From a virus, in the IMG/VR virus record IMGVR_UViG_3300017788_000121, positions 1 through 29,578 of that record: a stretch of 29,578 bases of DNA; one strand, 5' to 3'. A program made the translations under genes and the position numbers. The notes below the pieces were generated by a model. The model did no database searches and was not told the origin of the DNA. It worked only from the letters and a program-made list of their open reading frames with translations. Shown piece after piece: positions 7,224-12,942 of the stretch; position 1 is the first letter of the stretch, and the number at the start of each line of letters is the position of its first letter.

Positions 7224-7254
7224 AGCCCGAGCTAATTACTCGGGCTCTTTTTTG
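7224..7254 (+). terminator. Rho-independent terminator oriented rightwards
   Basis: A perfect 8-bp stem AGCCCGAG (7224-7231) and CTCGGGCT (7239-7246) with a 7-base loop is followed by CTTTTTTG on the plus strand. All surrounding genes are read leftwards, and on that strand the hairpin has no U-tract. It therefore appears to end an antisense transcript coming from the origin/initiator side, just before the 3' end of the SSB-like gene. Confidence 0.7.
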
Positions 7255-7256
7255 TC

Positions 7257-7736
7257 CTAAAATGGGATTTCGTCCCCTAGTCCCTGTTCTACAGGTTCGG
7301 AGCCATTAACTACATACGGAGGCACATACAAAGCCTTAGCGCCACTCAAAAGTGTTTCTGTAGCTGTTGCAAAGCTTCTCTGCAAGTAGCGGTCAATGAC
7401 ATTTTGGTCGTCGTATCCTTCGTTGCCTTTTTTAACTCCAACAAGACAAAAGACATCACGGCCAAACAACTCCTCATCAACCAAAGTTCCTTTGTTGAAC
7501 TTGTCAATTAGATAATGGTCTCCGATAGAGTCGACCATCTGCTTAATCTTCTTCTTATCTCCGCCGAAGATAGGGTCAAAAACATATCCGCCATTACCGT
7601 TCGCATCTATAACGGAAAGCTTAAATTTTCTGTACTTCCCGCCATTTTTCATCTCAAGCTCTTTACCTTCTCTATCCGTTGTATAGACATCAACGATAGT
7701 TGCCACTGCTTTACCCATTCTCAATAACTTACTCAT
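7257..7736 (-). CDS. Single-stranded DNA-binding-like protein
   Basis: The 159-aa product has an N-terminal beta-rich half (AVATIVDVYTTDREGKELEM, then YRKFKLSVIDANGNGGYVFD) resembling an OB fold. The C-terminal tip GDEIPF mimics the acidic DDDIPF tail with which bacterial SSB binds partner proteins. GAGGAG lies five bases before the ATG. It sits between the recombinase and the initiator, where phages often keep an SSB that protects single strands and loads replication and recombination proteins. It could alternatively be another OB-fold phage protein; the tail motif favours SSB. Confidence 0.65.
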   Translation of the reverse strand: MSKLLRMGKAVATIVDVYTTDREGKELEMKNGGKYRKFKLSVIDANGNGGYVFDPIFGGDKKKIKQMVDSIGDHYLIDKFNKGTLVDEELFGRDVFCLVGVKKGNEGYDDQNVIDRYLQRSFATATETLLSGAKALYVPPYVVNGSEPVEQGLGDEIPF

Positions 7737-7777
7737 GACTACTCCTCAAATAAAATTTCATATTGATTTGCCTTAAG

Positions 7778-7873
7778 TTATCCGAGATTGGTGCCCACTA
7801 AAACACCAATCCCGAAAACTGCTACACTAAACATCAAACACATTCCGAAAAACCTTTTATCTTCTCTAAACAT
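7778..7873 (-). CDS. Tiny hydrophobic protein (31 aa)
   Basis: A short frame starting MFREDKRFFG followed by a hydrophobic stretch (MCLMFSVAVFGIGVLVG), which looks like a single membrane helix with a charged cytoplasmic start. Its ATG overlaps the stop of the preceding 44-aa frame (ATGTTTAG). No strong ribosome site is seen, so it would depend on coupling. It is too short for family recognition. Confidence 0.35.
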   Translation of the reverse strand: MFREDKRFFGMCLMFSVAVFGIGVLVGTNLG

Positions 7874-8000
7874 GCTTAAACACCACGTGCACAGTGAATA
7901 CTAAAATTGCCGTATAAACTGAGAACATGAAAAGATGAAGACCTGTAATACGCATTCGCTGTTTTACTGGTTTCCTGTACAATTCTATGAACCTATGCAT
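7866..8000 (-). CDS. Small one-TM protein (44 aa)
   Basis: Translated from ATG 8000 with GGAG about eight bases upstream, it reads MHRFIELYRKPVKQRM, a basic start, then a hydrophobic helix (about residues 20-40, LHLFMFSVYTAILVFTVHVV). The basic N-terminus suggests an N-in membrane anchor. It overlaps the preceding gene's 3' end by 16 bases and the next tiny frame by 8. The overlap chain and ribosome site support translation; the function is unknown. Confidence 0.45.
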   Translation of the reverse strand: MHRFIELYRKPVKQRMRITGLHLFMFSVYTAILVFTVHVVFKHV

Positions 8001-8266
8001 TGAAGAATCTCCATACCAGTATCTTTCCCAACCTCAACTTCAAACTTGGCGACCAGCCCATTAAAGTGACTTAATGCAAGTTCTAACTGATATTTATGAT
8101 GCATAAGACGATGGCGTAATATGCCATCGTCTCCTATTTCTTCCGTTACGATATCAGCCATAAGCTCGTACATATCATCTTGAACCACGGATGTTTCAAA
8201 ATTAATAGTTCTGAGTGTTCGCATGATGTTTTTGATTTCTCCTTGGAGTTCCGCTTTAGTCAGCAT
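7985..8266 (-). CDS. Hypothetical helical protein (93 aa)
   Basis: A small soluble protein predicted to be mostly helical (MLTKAELQGEIKNIMRTLRT, then HHKYQLELALSHFNGLVAKFEV). Its start lies inside the 3' end of the RecT-like gene (11-base overlap), so the two are probably translated together. It may be a recombinase accessory factor by position, but there is no recognisable motif. Confidence 0.55.
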   Translation of the reverse strand: MLTKAELQGEIKNIMRTLRTINFETSVVQDDMYELMADIVTEEIGDDGILRHRLMHHKYQLELALSHFNGLVAKFEVEVGKDTGMEILQCIGS

Positions 8267-9215
8267 GTTTTTCTCCTTCTTCCTTATTCACTGCCACATC
8301 ATCTACGCTAAGATAGCAAGACTCGTCTCCAGGTTCCATACCGGCTTTCATTTCGCACTTGCAAAAATAATCGCCTAAAGGCTTGTTGTTGCATTTTTCG
8401 CACCCGTTACGAACCATAAGAACCTTTTGATGTTCTTCTTGCTTCATAGCATCAGCGAGTTCCTTTTCGAGTTTAGCTATAACGTTCAACGCTTGCTTTT
8501 CACTCAAACCTTCCAGGGAATTAACCTGAGCCGATTTCTTAAGCTTTTGAACCCTTTCATCGCTTAACTTAACTGCATCTACTAGACTAAAAAGACGATG
8601 CCTTGTTTCTTCCAACATGCTTGACTGCTCAAGTATTTGAACGTTAGGACTGATAGGCGTTATTTTTTGGAATTGCTTTTGAGGCTCAGGATAGTCCCTG
8701 GCTTCTTCAAGAGTAATTATTCCTCTTAATAGAAAAGCAAACGCATCCCTTAAAGCAAAGCCCCTGGCTCGCATCTGCTGCATTCGCTTTTTATAAGTCC
8801 GCCACGGCCCTTCTCTTTTCAAAAGCCCAGCAGCTTCTGCATCCTTCTCGCTAAACTTTCTTACGATTTCAGGATGTCCCTTACGTTTAACTCTACATAT
8901 TGCCGTTTCAGTTTCTTCGTCATATTCCTCATGAATATAGTCACACTCAGGAGATGATTGACACAAAGCAAGCAACGTATCGCCATACACACACGGTCTT
9001 CCATTAATCACTGCAACGTTCTGCAAAGCCTGCATAGGTTGTAAGCCGATTTCCGCACCATACTGAATCGCACAAAGCACATCCCCTGGTTTACTCCTGA
9101 ACTCCTTAGGACAAAACGAAGATGCAGCTATAAACTCGCAAGCCTTCCATGCGTTCTCAAATCGGCTAAAGTCCATTATTCCATGACTTTGTTGTTGAAT
9201 GATTGTCGTAGCCAT
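8256..9215 (-). CDS. RecT-family-like single-strand annealing recombinase
   Basis: RecT proteins coat single-stranded DNA and anneal complementary strands in phage recombination. Matching segments in the 319-aa product are AIQYGAEIGLQPMQALQNVA with INGRPCVYGDTLLALCQ (about residues 50-85), KRKGHPEIVRKFSEKDAEAA followed by GL...GPWRTYKKRMQQMRARG, and an R-D-A-F...L.G-type sequence (about 115-165). An unusual C-terminal extension carries a Cys cluster (CEKC...CKC...C, about residues 270-300) that could bind zinc. ATG 9215 overlaps the previous stop as TGATG and has GGGAGGG upstream. No partner exonuclease gene is visible nearby. Confidence 0.8.
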   Translation of the reverse strand: MATTIIQQQSHGIMDFSRFENAWKACEFIAASSFCPKEFRSKPGDVLCAIQYGAEIGLQPMQALQNVAVINGRPCVYGDTLLALCQSSPECDYIHEEYDEETETAICRVKRKGHPEIVRKFSEKDAEAAGLLKREGPWRTYKKRMQQMRARGFALRDAFAFLLRGIITLEEARDYPEPQKQFQKITPISPNVQILEQSSMLEETRHRLFSLVDAVKLSDERVQKLKKSAQVNSLEGLSEKQALNVIAKLEKELADAMKQEEHQKVLMVRNGCEKCNNKPLGDYFCKCEMKAGMEPGDESCYLSVDDVAVNKEEGEKHAD

Positions 9216-9439
9216 CACACGCCCTCCCTTGCTTCATAGCTCACTTCCACAATATCGTCTTCGGATTCCGACATTTTTTGATAAGTTTCTATGACCTCAG
9301 CCAATCTAAGTGCATCGTTTTTTGTTTTAGAGAAAGCCTCTCTAAATCCATAATCATCAATCATTTTGCAAAGATGGAAAATTTCTTGCCTATAACTAGC
9401 CATTAAAAATTCTTTTGGAATATAAAGCGTTTTTCTCAT
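9215..9439 (-). CDS. Hypothetical protein (74 aa)
   Basis: The start chosen is ATG 9439 (MRKTLYIPKEF), with AAGGAG seven bases upstream; the reading frame extends to 9466 without better signals. The product is helical and amphipathic and ends in an acidic tail (ESEDDIVEVSYEAREGV). It overlaps the RecT-like gene by one base and the preceding gene at 9439. No family is recognised; it is part of the early operon. Confidence 0.55.
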   Translation of the reverse strand: MRKTLYIPKEFLMASYRQEIFHLCKMIDDYGFREAFSKTKNDALRLAEVIETYQKMSESEDDIVEVSYEAREGV

Positions 9440-9933
9440 TACACAACTCCTTCTACTGAAATCCATGTTGTACCGAAGTGACGAACGGCTTTTATTGACC
9501 TTTCTATTTTTTCGCCAGTAATTGCATCTTCAAGTTCATACAAGTCTTCAGGGAAAAAAGGAAAACGCAAAACGTTGACGACACGAACAAGCTGCGTGGG
9601 CGTAGTCTGGGTGTAGTCAAAGATTTTGGGTTTTGGTTTTGAGAAGAGGCGCTTTAGCTTTTGGGAAAGGGGTTTAAGTAAGTTGCGTTTTATCCTTAGT
9701 TGGCTTTCACTATAAAACACGTTATCTGAATGGTTACCAATGGCGCTATTCAACATAGTTTTTGCTCCTTTATTTAAGTTAATTGACTGTTTAAACAGGA
9801 AACTTAACCCGCAGGAGCTAAAAACAGACGCAAAAAAGCCTACTGCCATGCGACTTACACGGAAGTTGAAGATTTTTTTACTGTTGGAGTCTTGCTCTGA
9901 CTTGAGCTTATAAGATAAGATTGAGTCAAACAT
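9439..9933 (-). CDS. Hypothetical protein with two plausible starts (164 or 106 aa)
   Basis: The full frame starts at 9933 behind AGGAG, four bases after the previous stop. A second in-frame ATG at 9756 has an equally good AAGGAG. The long form adds a mixed hydrophobic/basic N-terminus (VGFFASVFSSCGLSFLF). The shared C-terminal half is basic (KPLSQKLKRLFSKPKPKIF), then beta-like (ELEDAITGEKIERSIKAVRH). The region upstream of 9756 reads like AT-rich leader sequence, so the short form may be the main one. The function is unknown. Confidence 0.5.
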   Translation of the reverse strand: MFDSILSYKLKSEQDSNSKKIFNFRVSRMAVGFFASVFSSCGLSFLFKQSINLNKGAKTMLNSAIGNHSDNVFYSESQLRIKRNLLKPLSQKLKRLFSKPKPKIFDYTQTTPTQLVRVVNVLRFPFFPEDLYELEDAITGEKIERSIKAVRHFGTTWISVEGVV

Positions 9934-9936
9934 GAC

Positions 9937-10164
9937 TTAGTCTCCTACTAGATTAAGTTGTGTTCTCTCGGCGGGAGCGTTACACCCTAAGAGAGACGCT
10001 ACTTCCAGCGTTATCGGAAGCAGACTGCCCAAAATCGAATCAATCGAACTTGACTGAAAGTCATTTGGGCTTATTTGCATCTTAAAACGGCGTTTTAAGA
10101 AAAGCAAGGGATAAGTGAAGAATTTTAAAAATGGATAAAGACATGTTAAAGCCAAAAAGGTCAT
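9937..10164 (-). CDS. First gene of early operon: hydrophobic N-terminus, unknown (75 aa)
   Basis: The start at 10164 has AGAGGA five bases upstream and follows the structured leader, making this the promoter-proximal early gene. An N-terminal hydrophobic helix (TFLALTCLYPFLKFFTYPLLFL) ends in KRRFK, an N-terminal anchor with positive-inside rule. The remaining tail is polar with a LLPITLEVASLLGC stretch. An internal ATG at 10080 would give a 47-aa soluble form but lacks a good ribosome site. The family is not recognised. Confidence 0.5.
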   Translation of the reverse strand: MTFLALTCLYPFLKFFTYPLLFLKRRFKMQISPNDFQSSSIDSILGSLLPITLEVASLLGCNAPAERTQLNLVGD

Positions 10165-10194
10165 TTAGTTCCTCTCATCGTTGGGTGGACTAAA

Positions 10195-10260
10195 GGAGAC
10201 TTGTAAGTCTTGGTCGGTTTACAAGTCTCCACTTCTTACTTCTTGGGACCATCCAAGAAG
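10195..10260 (-). promoter_or_regulatory. Structured leader of early operon (two hairpins)
   Basis: Two perfect inverted repeats lie between the promoter and the first early gene: CTTCTTGG/CCAAGAAG (10239-10246 and 10253-10260, 6-base loop) and a 12-bp stem GGAGACTTGTAA/TTACAAGTCTCC (10195-10206 and 10219-10230, 12-base loop). Neither is followed by a U-tract in the leftward direction, so they are leader RNA structures rather than simple terminators. The transcript would begin about nine bases before the first stem. A role in stability, antitermination or translation control is inference. Confidence 0.6.
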
Positions 10261-10275
10261 CAAAAAATCTTTTCA

Positions 10276-10304
10276 ATTATACTCCATCAATACCTATATA
10301 ACAA
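10276..10304 (-). promoter_or_regulatory. Strong early promoter
   Basis: Read leftwards: -35 TTGTTA (10299-10304), 17-base spacer, consensus -10 TATAAT (10276-10281). The expected start is near 10269, giving a leader of about 105 bases before the ATG at 10164. It is the best sigma70-like promoter in the window by eye and should drive the recombination/replication operon. Confidence 0.75.
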
Positions 10305-10326
10305 AGGTATAAATCTCTAAACTCTT

Positions 10327-10385
10327 GGCTTTAGGCTTTAGGCTTTAGGCTTTAGGCTTTAGGCTTTAGGCTTTAGGCTTTAGGC
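10327..10385. repeat. Heptamer tandem array, 8 full copies of GGCTTTA
   Basis: Eight uninterrupted copies of GGCTTTA (10327-10382), plus a final GGC, lie just upstream of the early promoter. They are non-coding. A 7-base period in pure copies is prone to strand slippage, so copy number may vary between isolates. It might alternatively be a protein-binding array. The rest of the 10165-10551 gap holds the leader hairpins, the promoter, a GCCTA/TAGGC inverted repeat (10409-10433) and two TTATACA motifs (10491-10497 and 10525-10531) resembling DnaA boxes. Confidence 0.85.
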
Positions 10386-10551
10386 AGGCAAACGCCCATT
10401 AGATCATGCCTAGAGCCGCCTTGTCTGTAGGCTTTTTACTATAAGTCTTGTGCGTAATTGCTTACAAATAACTTACAATACCCCATTATCTTATACACGG
10501 TTATGAGGAACGCAAACACCTAAGTTATACAGGCAATATTTGTGGAAATGG

Positions 10552-11187
10552 TTAAAACGGGATGCTTTCGATGGTGGGTTCTAAGTCTAGTAGCTCTAGC
10601 ACGAAGGGATGAAACAAAATGGAAAAACAAGCGGTCTTAAGCTTCTCCATCGCCCTTCTTTTGTACTCGCTTACGGTCTTATCTGAAATATTAAGCTTGA
10701 GCGCAATTTCCTTGTTGCTCATGTCTTTTTTCATGCAATCTAGAATTTTAATTTCCTGGTTCGAAAAAGGTTTGTGCTTTTGCCTTTTGTTGTTATCTTC
10801 AGTGACAAAGGCCTTGACGCTCCCTACCAGTCTTACAATTTCCGGAATTTTGTAAGACACCCTTTTGTTCTTGTCCCAGACAAGGCAATGAAGGACGTTT
10901 TTGTGGCCTTTGAGAGCCAAAAACTCTTTTTCGCTAATCAAGTCTGGCTTACCAGTGATAAACGCTACAACGACGTTATTTTGAAGATTTGCGATTTGGA
11001 GTGCCACCTGACATCCGTTTGCGTCCGGTAGCAGCACATCTTGCATTAGTAAGTCGATATTATGCTTCTTGGCATGCTCTATCGCTTCCTTGCCGGTGCT
11101 CGCTACCGTCACGTTGTAGTCATTCATCAAAGACCGCTCGAAATCCGCAATTAGCTCATCATCTTCGACTAGGAGGATATCTAACAT
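10552..11187 (-). CDS. LuxR/NarL-type response regulator
   Basis: The 211-aa product has a receiver domain (about 1-120) with acidic pocket VEDDE (D9, D10), phosphoacceptor D50 in QDVLLPDANG, and T78 in FITGK; the usual conserved Lys-Pro near residue 100 is not clear (WDK at 104-106). A LuxR-type helix-turn-helix follows (about 139-185: FSNQEIKILDCMKKDMSNKE, then IALKLNISDKTVSEYKRRAM). It should bind DNA after phosphorylation. No histidine kinase is in the window, so a host kinase or phospho-independent action is likely. The start overlaps the endolysin stop by 7 bases. Confidence 0.88.
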   Translation of the reverse strand: MLDILLVEDDELIADFERSLMNDYNVTVASTGKEAIEHAKKHNIDLLMQDVLLPDANGCQVALQIANLQNNVVVAFITGKPDLISEKEFLALKGHKNVLHCLVWDKNKRVSYKIPEIVRLVGSVKAFVTEDNNKRQKHKPFSNQEIKILDCMKKDMSNKEIALKLNISDKTVSEYKRRAMEKLKTACFSILFHPFVLELLDLEPTIESIPF

Positions 11188-11882
11188 TGCAAGGCTTCCT
11201 TGGTCTGCAACGCTCGCTTCATGCGGTCAGCGAAGCCGTTAATCTGCTCCACAGTCTTGGCCGAAGGATGGTTGATAGCTTTCGATACCTCAAACACGTC
11301 CTTTTCGAAGTCTCGGTACGAAATAGTACGCAACATCCGTTCAACGAAATAAAGCAGCGCAATCTTAGCGGCTATCAACTTGTCCGACGCTAAGTCTGGT
11401 TCGTTGATTAAGTCGATGCCAAGCTTCTTGCCAAAGTGCCCATAGTTCGCACGGCCAGTTATGTGCACAAATCCCCTGCCACGATATTTGTACCCGTCCC
11501 CTTTCTCGGTATTGCCCAAGTCTTTTCGCATGCCGTACTTGGATTCGAAGTATTGGTATGCATCTTCGCCCTTCGGAGAATGTTCCACGAGGAACCTAAA
11601 TCCACCCGTCTCATGTCCAAGCTGGGAGAAGATATGCGGTAGCATCTCAGCGGTGAGCTTTATGCCAAGCGCTTTTGAGGCTAGCCAGAAGTAATGAGCG
11701 CACTCTTTAACGTCTATAGCCTTATCCGCATTCTTCGAGATAGCGGATTCTAAAAGCTCTAATTGCTTGTCTCGCCTCTGACCTAGCTTGTCCAGTGAGT
11801 AACCAAGCAACAATTCGTATGTCTTTGGACAACGAAAAGCTAAACCCAACAGTCTTCGTAATAAATTAAGTAACCAGTTCAT
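11181..11882 (-). CDS. GH19 chitinase-like endolysin
   Basis: A lysozyme-type muralytic enzyme that would cleave peptidoglycan at the end of infection. The 233-aa product carries GH19 signatures: FSQLGHETGGFRFLVEHSP, with a probable catalytic Glu in HETGG; YESKYG-like FESKYGMRKDLGN; and GYKYRGRGFVHITGRANYGH, the family's R-G-R-G...TGR.NY motif. The start is ATG 11882 with GAGAGG upstream; the frame continues to 11972 via a poor GTG. A hydrophobic/amphipathic N-terminus (WLLNLLRRLLGLAF) might target the membrane. No holin is recognised next to it. It lies directly behind the switch promoter at 12055-12083. Confidence 0.85.
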   Translation of the reverse strand: MNWLLNLLRRLLGLAFRCPKTYELLLGYSLDKLGQRRDKQLELLESAISKNADKAIDVKECAHYFWLASKALGIKLTAEMLPHIFSQLGHETGGFRFLVEHSPKGEDAYQYFESKYGMRKDLGNTEKGDGYKYRGRGFVHITGRANYGHFGKKLGIDLINEPDLASDKLIAAKIALLYFVERMLRTISYRDFEKDVFEVSKAINHPSAKTVEQINGFADRMKRALQTKEALQC

Positions 11883-12005
11883 GATAACGATTCCTCTCAA
11901 TAATTTGCCTTTGAGACAATTATCAAGAAGTTCACCATCCAAATATGTAAGTACGATAAAGGACAAAAACACCTGACCTATCCTGGTAGAGTTCTTACAA
12001 AAAAT

Positions 12006-12039
12006 CTGATTTTGTAGGAAAAATCCTTACGAAAATCAG
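12006..12039. promoter_or_regulatory. Operator-like palindrome O1
   Basis: A 34-base near-perfect inverted repeat: CTGATTTT...TAGGA (12006-12019), four A, then TCCTTA...AAAATCAG to 12039. Its core TAGGA-N4-TCC matches the two sites at 12071-12084 and 12101-12114. It lies about 10-40 bases downstream of the expected start of the leftward promoter, so a bound repressor could block elongation. It would also fold as a hairpin in RNA. Confidence 0.6.
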
Positions 12040-12054
12040 AGACCTATTGGGAAG

Positions 12055-12083
12055 ATTATAAATGTTTTAGTAGGAAAAACCAA
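12055..12083 (-). promoter_or_regulatory. Leftward switch promoter overlapping operator O2
   Basis: TTGGTT (12078-12083), a 17-base spacer and consensus TATAAT (12055-12060), read leftwards towards the endolysin and response regulator. The -35 and upstream spacer coincide with the TAGGAAAAACCAAC site (12071-12084), so repressor binding there would exclude RNA polymerase. Confidence 0.6.
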
Positions 12084-12114
12084 CAAAATCAATGTGTTTT
12101 TAGGATTTTCCAAC
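12071..12114. promoter_or_regulatory. Operators O2 and O3
   Basis: Two related sites, TAGGAAAAACCAAC (12071-12084) and TAGGATTTTCCAAC (12101-12114), share the TAGGA-N4-CCAAC pattern with 30-base spacing and flanking T-run/A-run symmetry. O2 covers the leftward -35; O3 covers the region just before the rightward -10 at 12117-12122. They are the likely targets of the small HTH protein encoded at 12156. Confidence 0.6.
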
Positions 12115-12116
12115 AA

Positions 12117-12122
12117 TATACT
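12117..12122 (+). promoter_or_regulatory. Candidate -10 of rightward repressor promoter
   Basis: TATACT matches the -10 consensus at 5 of 6 positions and lies about 34 bases before the repressor ATG. The -35 is poor (TGTTTT-like, 12095-12100), as expected of a regulated promoter. O3 lies immediately upstream of it, which allows autorepression. Confidence 0.4.
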
Positions 12123-12155
12123 GATCTCAGCATTTACTTGTGTTTCGGAAAATTG

Positions 12156-12407
12156 ATGAAAAAAAAGAAAAGAGGAAGACAGCCATCAAATAAAGTAACA
12201 AAGCCAGCATTAGCAAAAGCTATAAAAATTGCTGGCGGTGTCACAAATTTAGCAGTGGATATAGGTATAAGCCATGCCTGTGTATCAACGTGGCTTTACA
12301 CCGATGAAAAAATTCCAGCTCATCATGTACCTAAAATAGTTGCAGCTACTAAAGGACAGGTAAAACCAGAGGAACTAAGGCCAGATGTTTACACGTTTCA
12401 TAAATAG
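12156..12407 (+). CDS. Small HTH repressor (Cro/YdaS-like)
   Basis: An 83-aa DNA-binding protein. After a basic N-terminal arm (MKKKKRGRQPSNK) comes ALAKAIKIAGGVTNLAVDIG, then ISHACVSTWLYTDEKIPAHH. The 'I...GG...LA..IGIS...VS.W....IPA.H...I' sequence is typical of Cro/YdaS-type repressors; the helix-turn-helix is about residues 25-50. ATG 12156 is chosen over an in-frame TTG at 12138. It is the first rightward gene and is divergent from the endolysin, with three operator-like sites between, so it probably maintains the dormant state. Whether it acts like CI or Cro is not decided by sequence. Confidence 0.8.
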   Translation: MKKKKRGRQPSNKVTKPALAKAIKIAGGVTNLAVDIGISHACVSTWLYTDEKIPAHHVPKIVAATKGQVKPEELRPDVYTFHK

Positions 12408-12807
12408 CATCGACAAAAAACACAGTTTGGATAAGAAAGACAAGATCATTATTTTTTTTATCATACTATCTTCATTTTTACTATTTTATGTATTTTATTT
12501 GCAAGATAAATCTTATAAAATTGAAGAAAATATAGTTTCCGATATATTGTTACAGAAAGCTAAGGAGTTTACTTTCGGAGGATGCAAATATGATGGACAT
12601 TACCCACGTTTTCATCAGTGCATGCATAGGTTTGATGATCGCATTTTTATTGATGACCACGATCGACATCCAATATATTTTGAGGATAAATCTTATGTAG
12701 ATTACGTTATACGAAATTTATTAAATAAAGCTATTTATTTAGAAAGTTTTAAAAATGATGTACAATTAAGTACTAACACCCTCCCACAACAGAGGAATGA
12801 AAAGTAA
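12385..12807 (+). CDS. One-TM hypothetical protein (140 aa)
   Basis: It starts inside the repressor 3' end (23-base overlap) with AAGG five bases before the ATG. A basic N-terminus (DKKHSLDKKDK) precedes one strong membrane helix (about 21-40: IIIFFIILSSFLLFYVFYL). The remaining 100 residues are polar and His/Asp-rich (YPRFHQCMHRFDDRIFIDDH), probably outside the cytoplasm. Co-expression with the repressor in the dormant state would suit a superinfection-exclusion or envelope-modifying protein, but this is inference. No family is recognised. Confidence 0.6.
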   Translation: MFTRFINSIDKKHSLDKKDKIIIFFIILSSFLLFYVFYLQDKSYKIEENIVSDILLQKAKEFTFGGCKYDGHYPRFHQCMHRFDDRIFIDDHDRHPIYFEDKSYVDYVIRNLLNKAIYLESFKNDVQLSTNTLPQQRNEK

Positions 12808-12818
12808 GGAGTGATACA

Positions 12819-12896
12819 CTGAAGACGTTTACTGTAATAGTTGAACACGACATGGATGGGTATTATAGAGTGGTAAGTAGGTTAGTTTCAGTTTAG
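12819..12896 (+). pseudogene. hicB antitoxin remnant
   Basis: From CTG 12819, with AAGGAG well placed at 12806-12811, translation gives 25 residues: LKTFTVIVEHDMDGYY, then RVVSRLVSV and a stop. This matches the conserved start of HicB antitoxins (MKTFTVIVE.DEDGYYVASV) with the initiator ATG apparently changed to CTG and the protein cut short. No hicA is adjacent. It looks like the scar of an older toxin-antitoxin locus next to the current one. Confidence 0.65.
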
Positions 12897-12930
12897 AATT
12901 AAAGTATTATTAGAACAATTAAGTTTAATT
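12882..12930 (+). promoter_or_regulatory. Candidate promoter/operator of the toxin-antitoxin operon
   Basis: TTAGTT (12882-12887), 17 bases, TATTAT (12905-12910) gives a weak rightward promoter. A palindrome AATTAA-GT-TTAATT (12917-12930) sits between it and the GGAGGAG ribosome site, a position suited to autoregulation. The pair was found by eye only. Confidence 0.35.
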
Positions 12931-12942
12931 TTGGAGGAGAAA

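Noticed and set aside
10327-10385. Telomere-like repeat (TTTAGGC units)
   Set aside because: The unit resembles eukaryotic telomere repeats, but it is internal, short and beside a bacterial promoter in a phage-like element; nothing suggests linear ends.
10441-10475. XerCD dif-like attachment site (TGTGCGTAATT...)
   Set aside because: Only part of one arm resembles dif; the second arm does not match, so integration by Xer is not supported.
10989-11393. Plus-strand open frame of 134 codons
   Set aside because: It is the antisense of the response regulator and endolysin genes, has no ribosome site and an unnatural composition.
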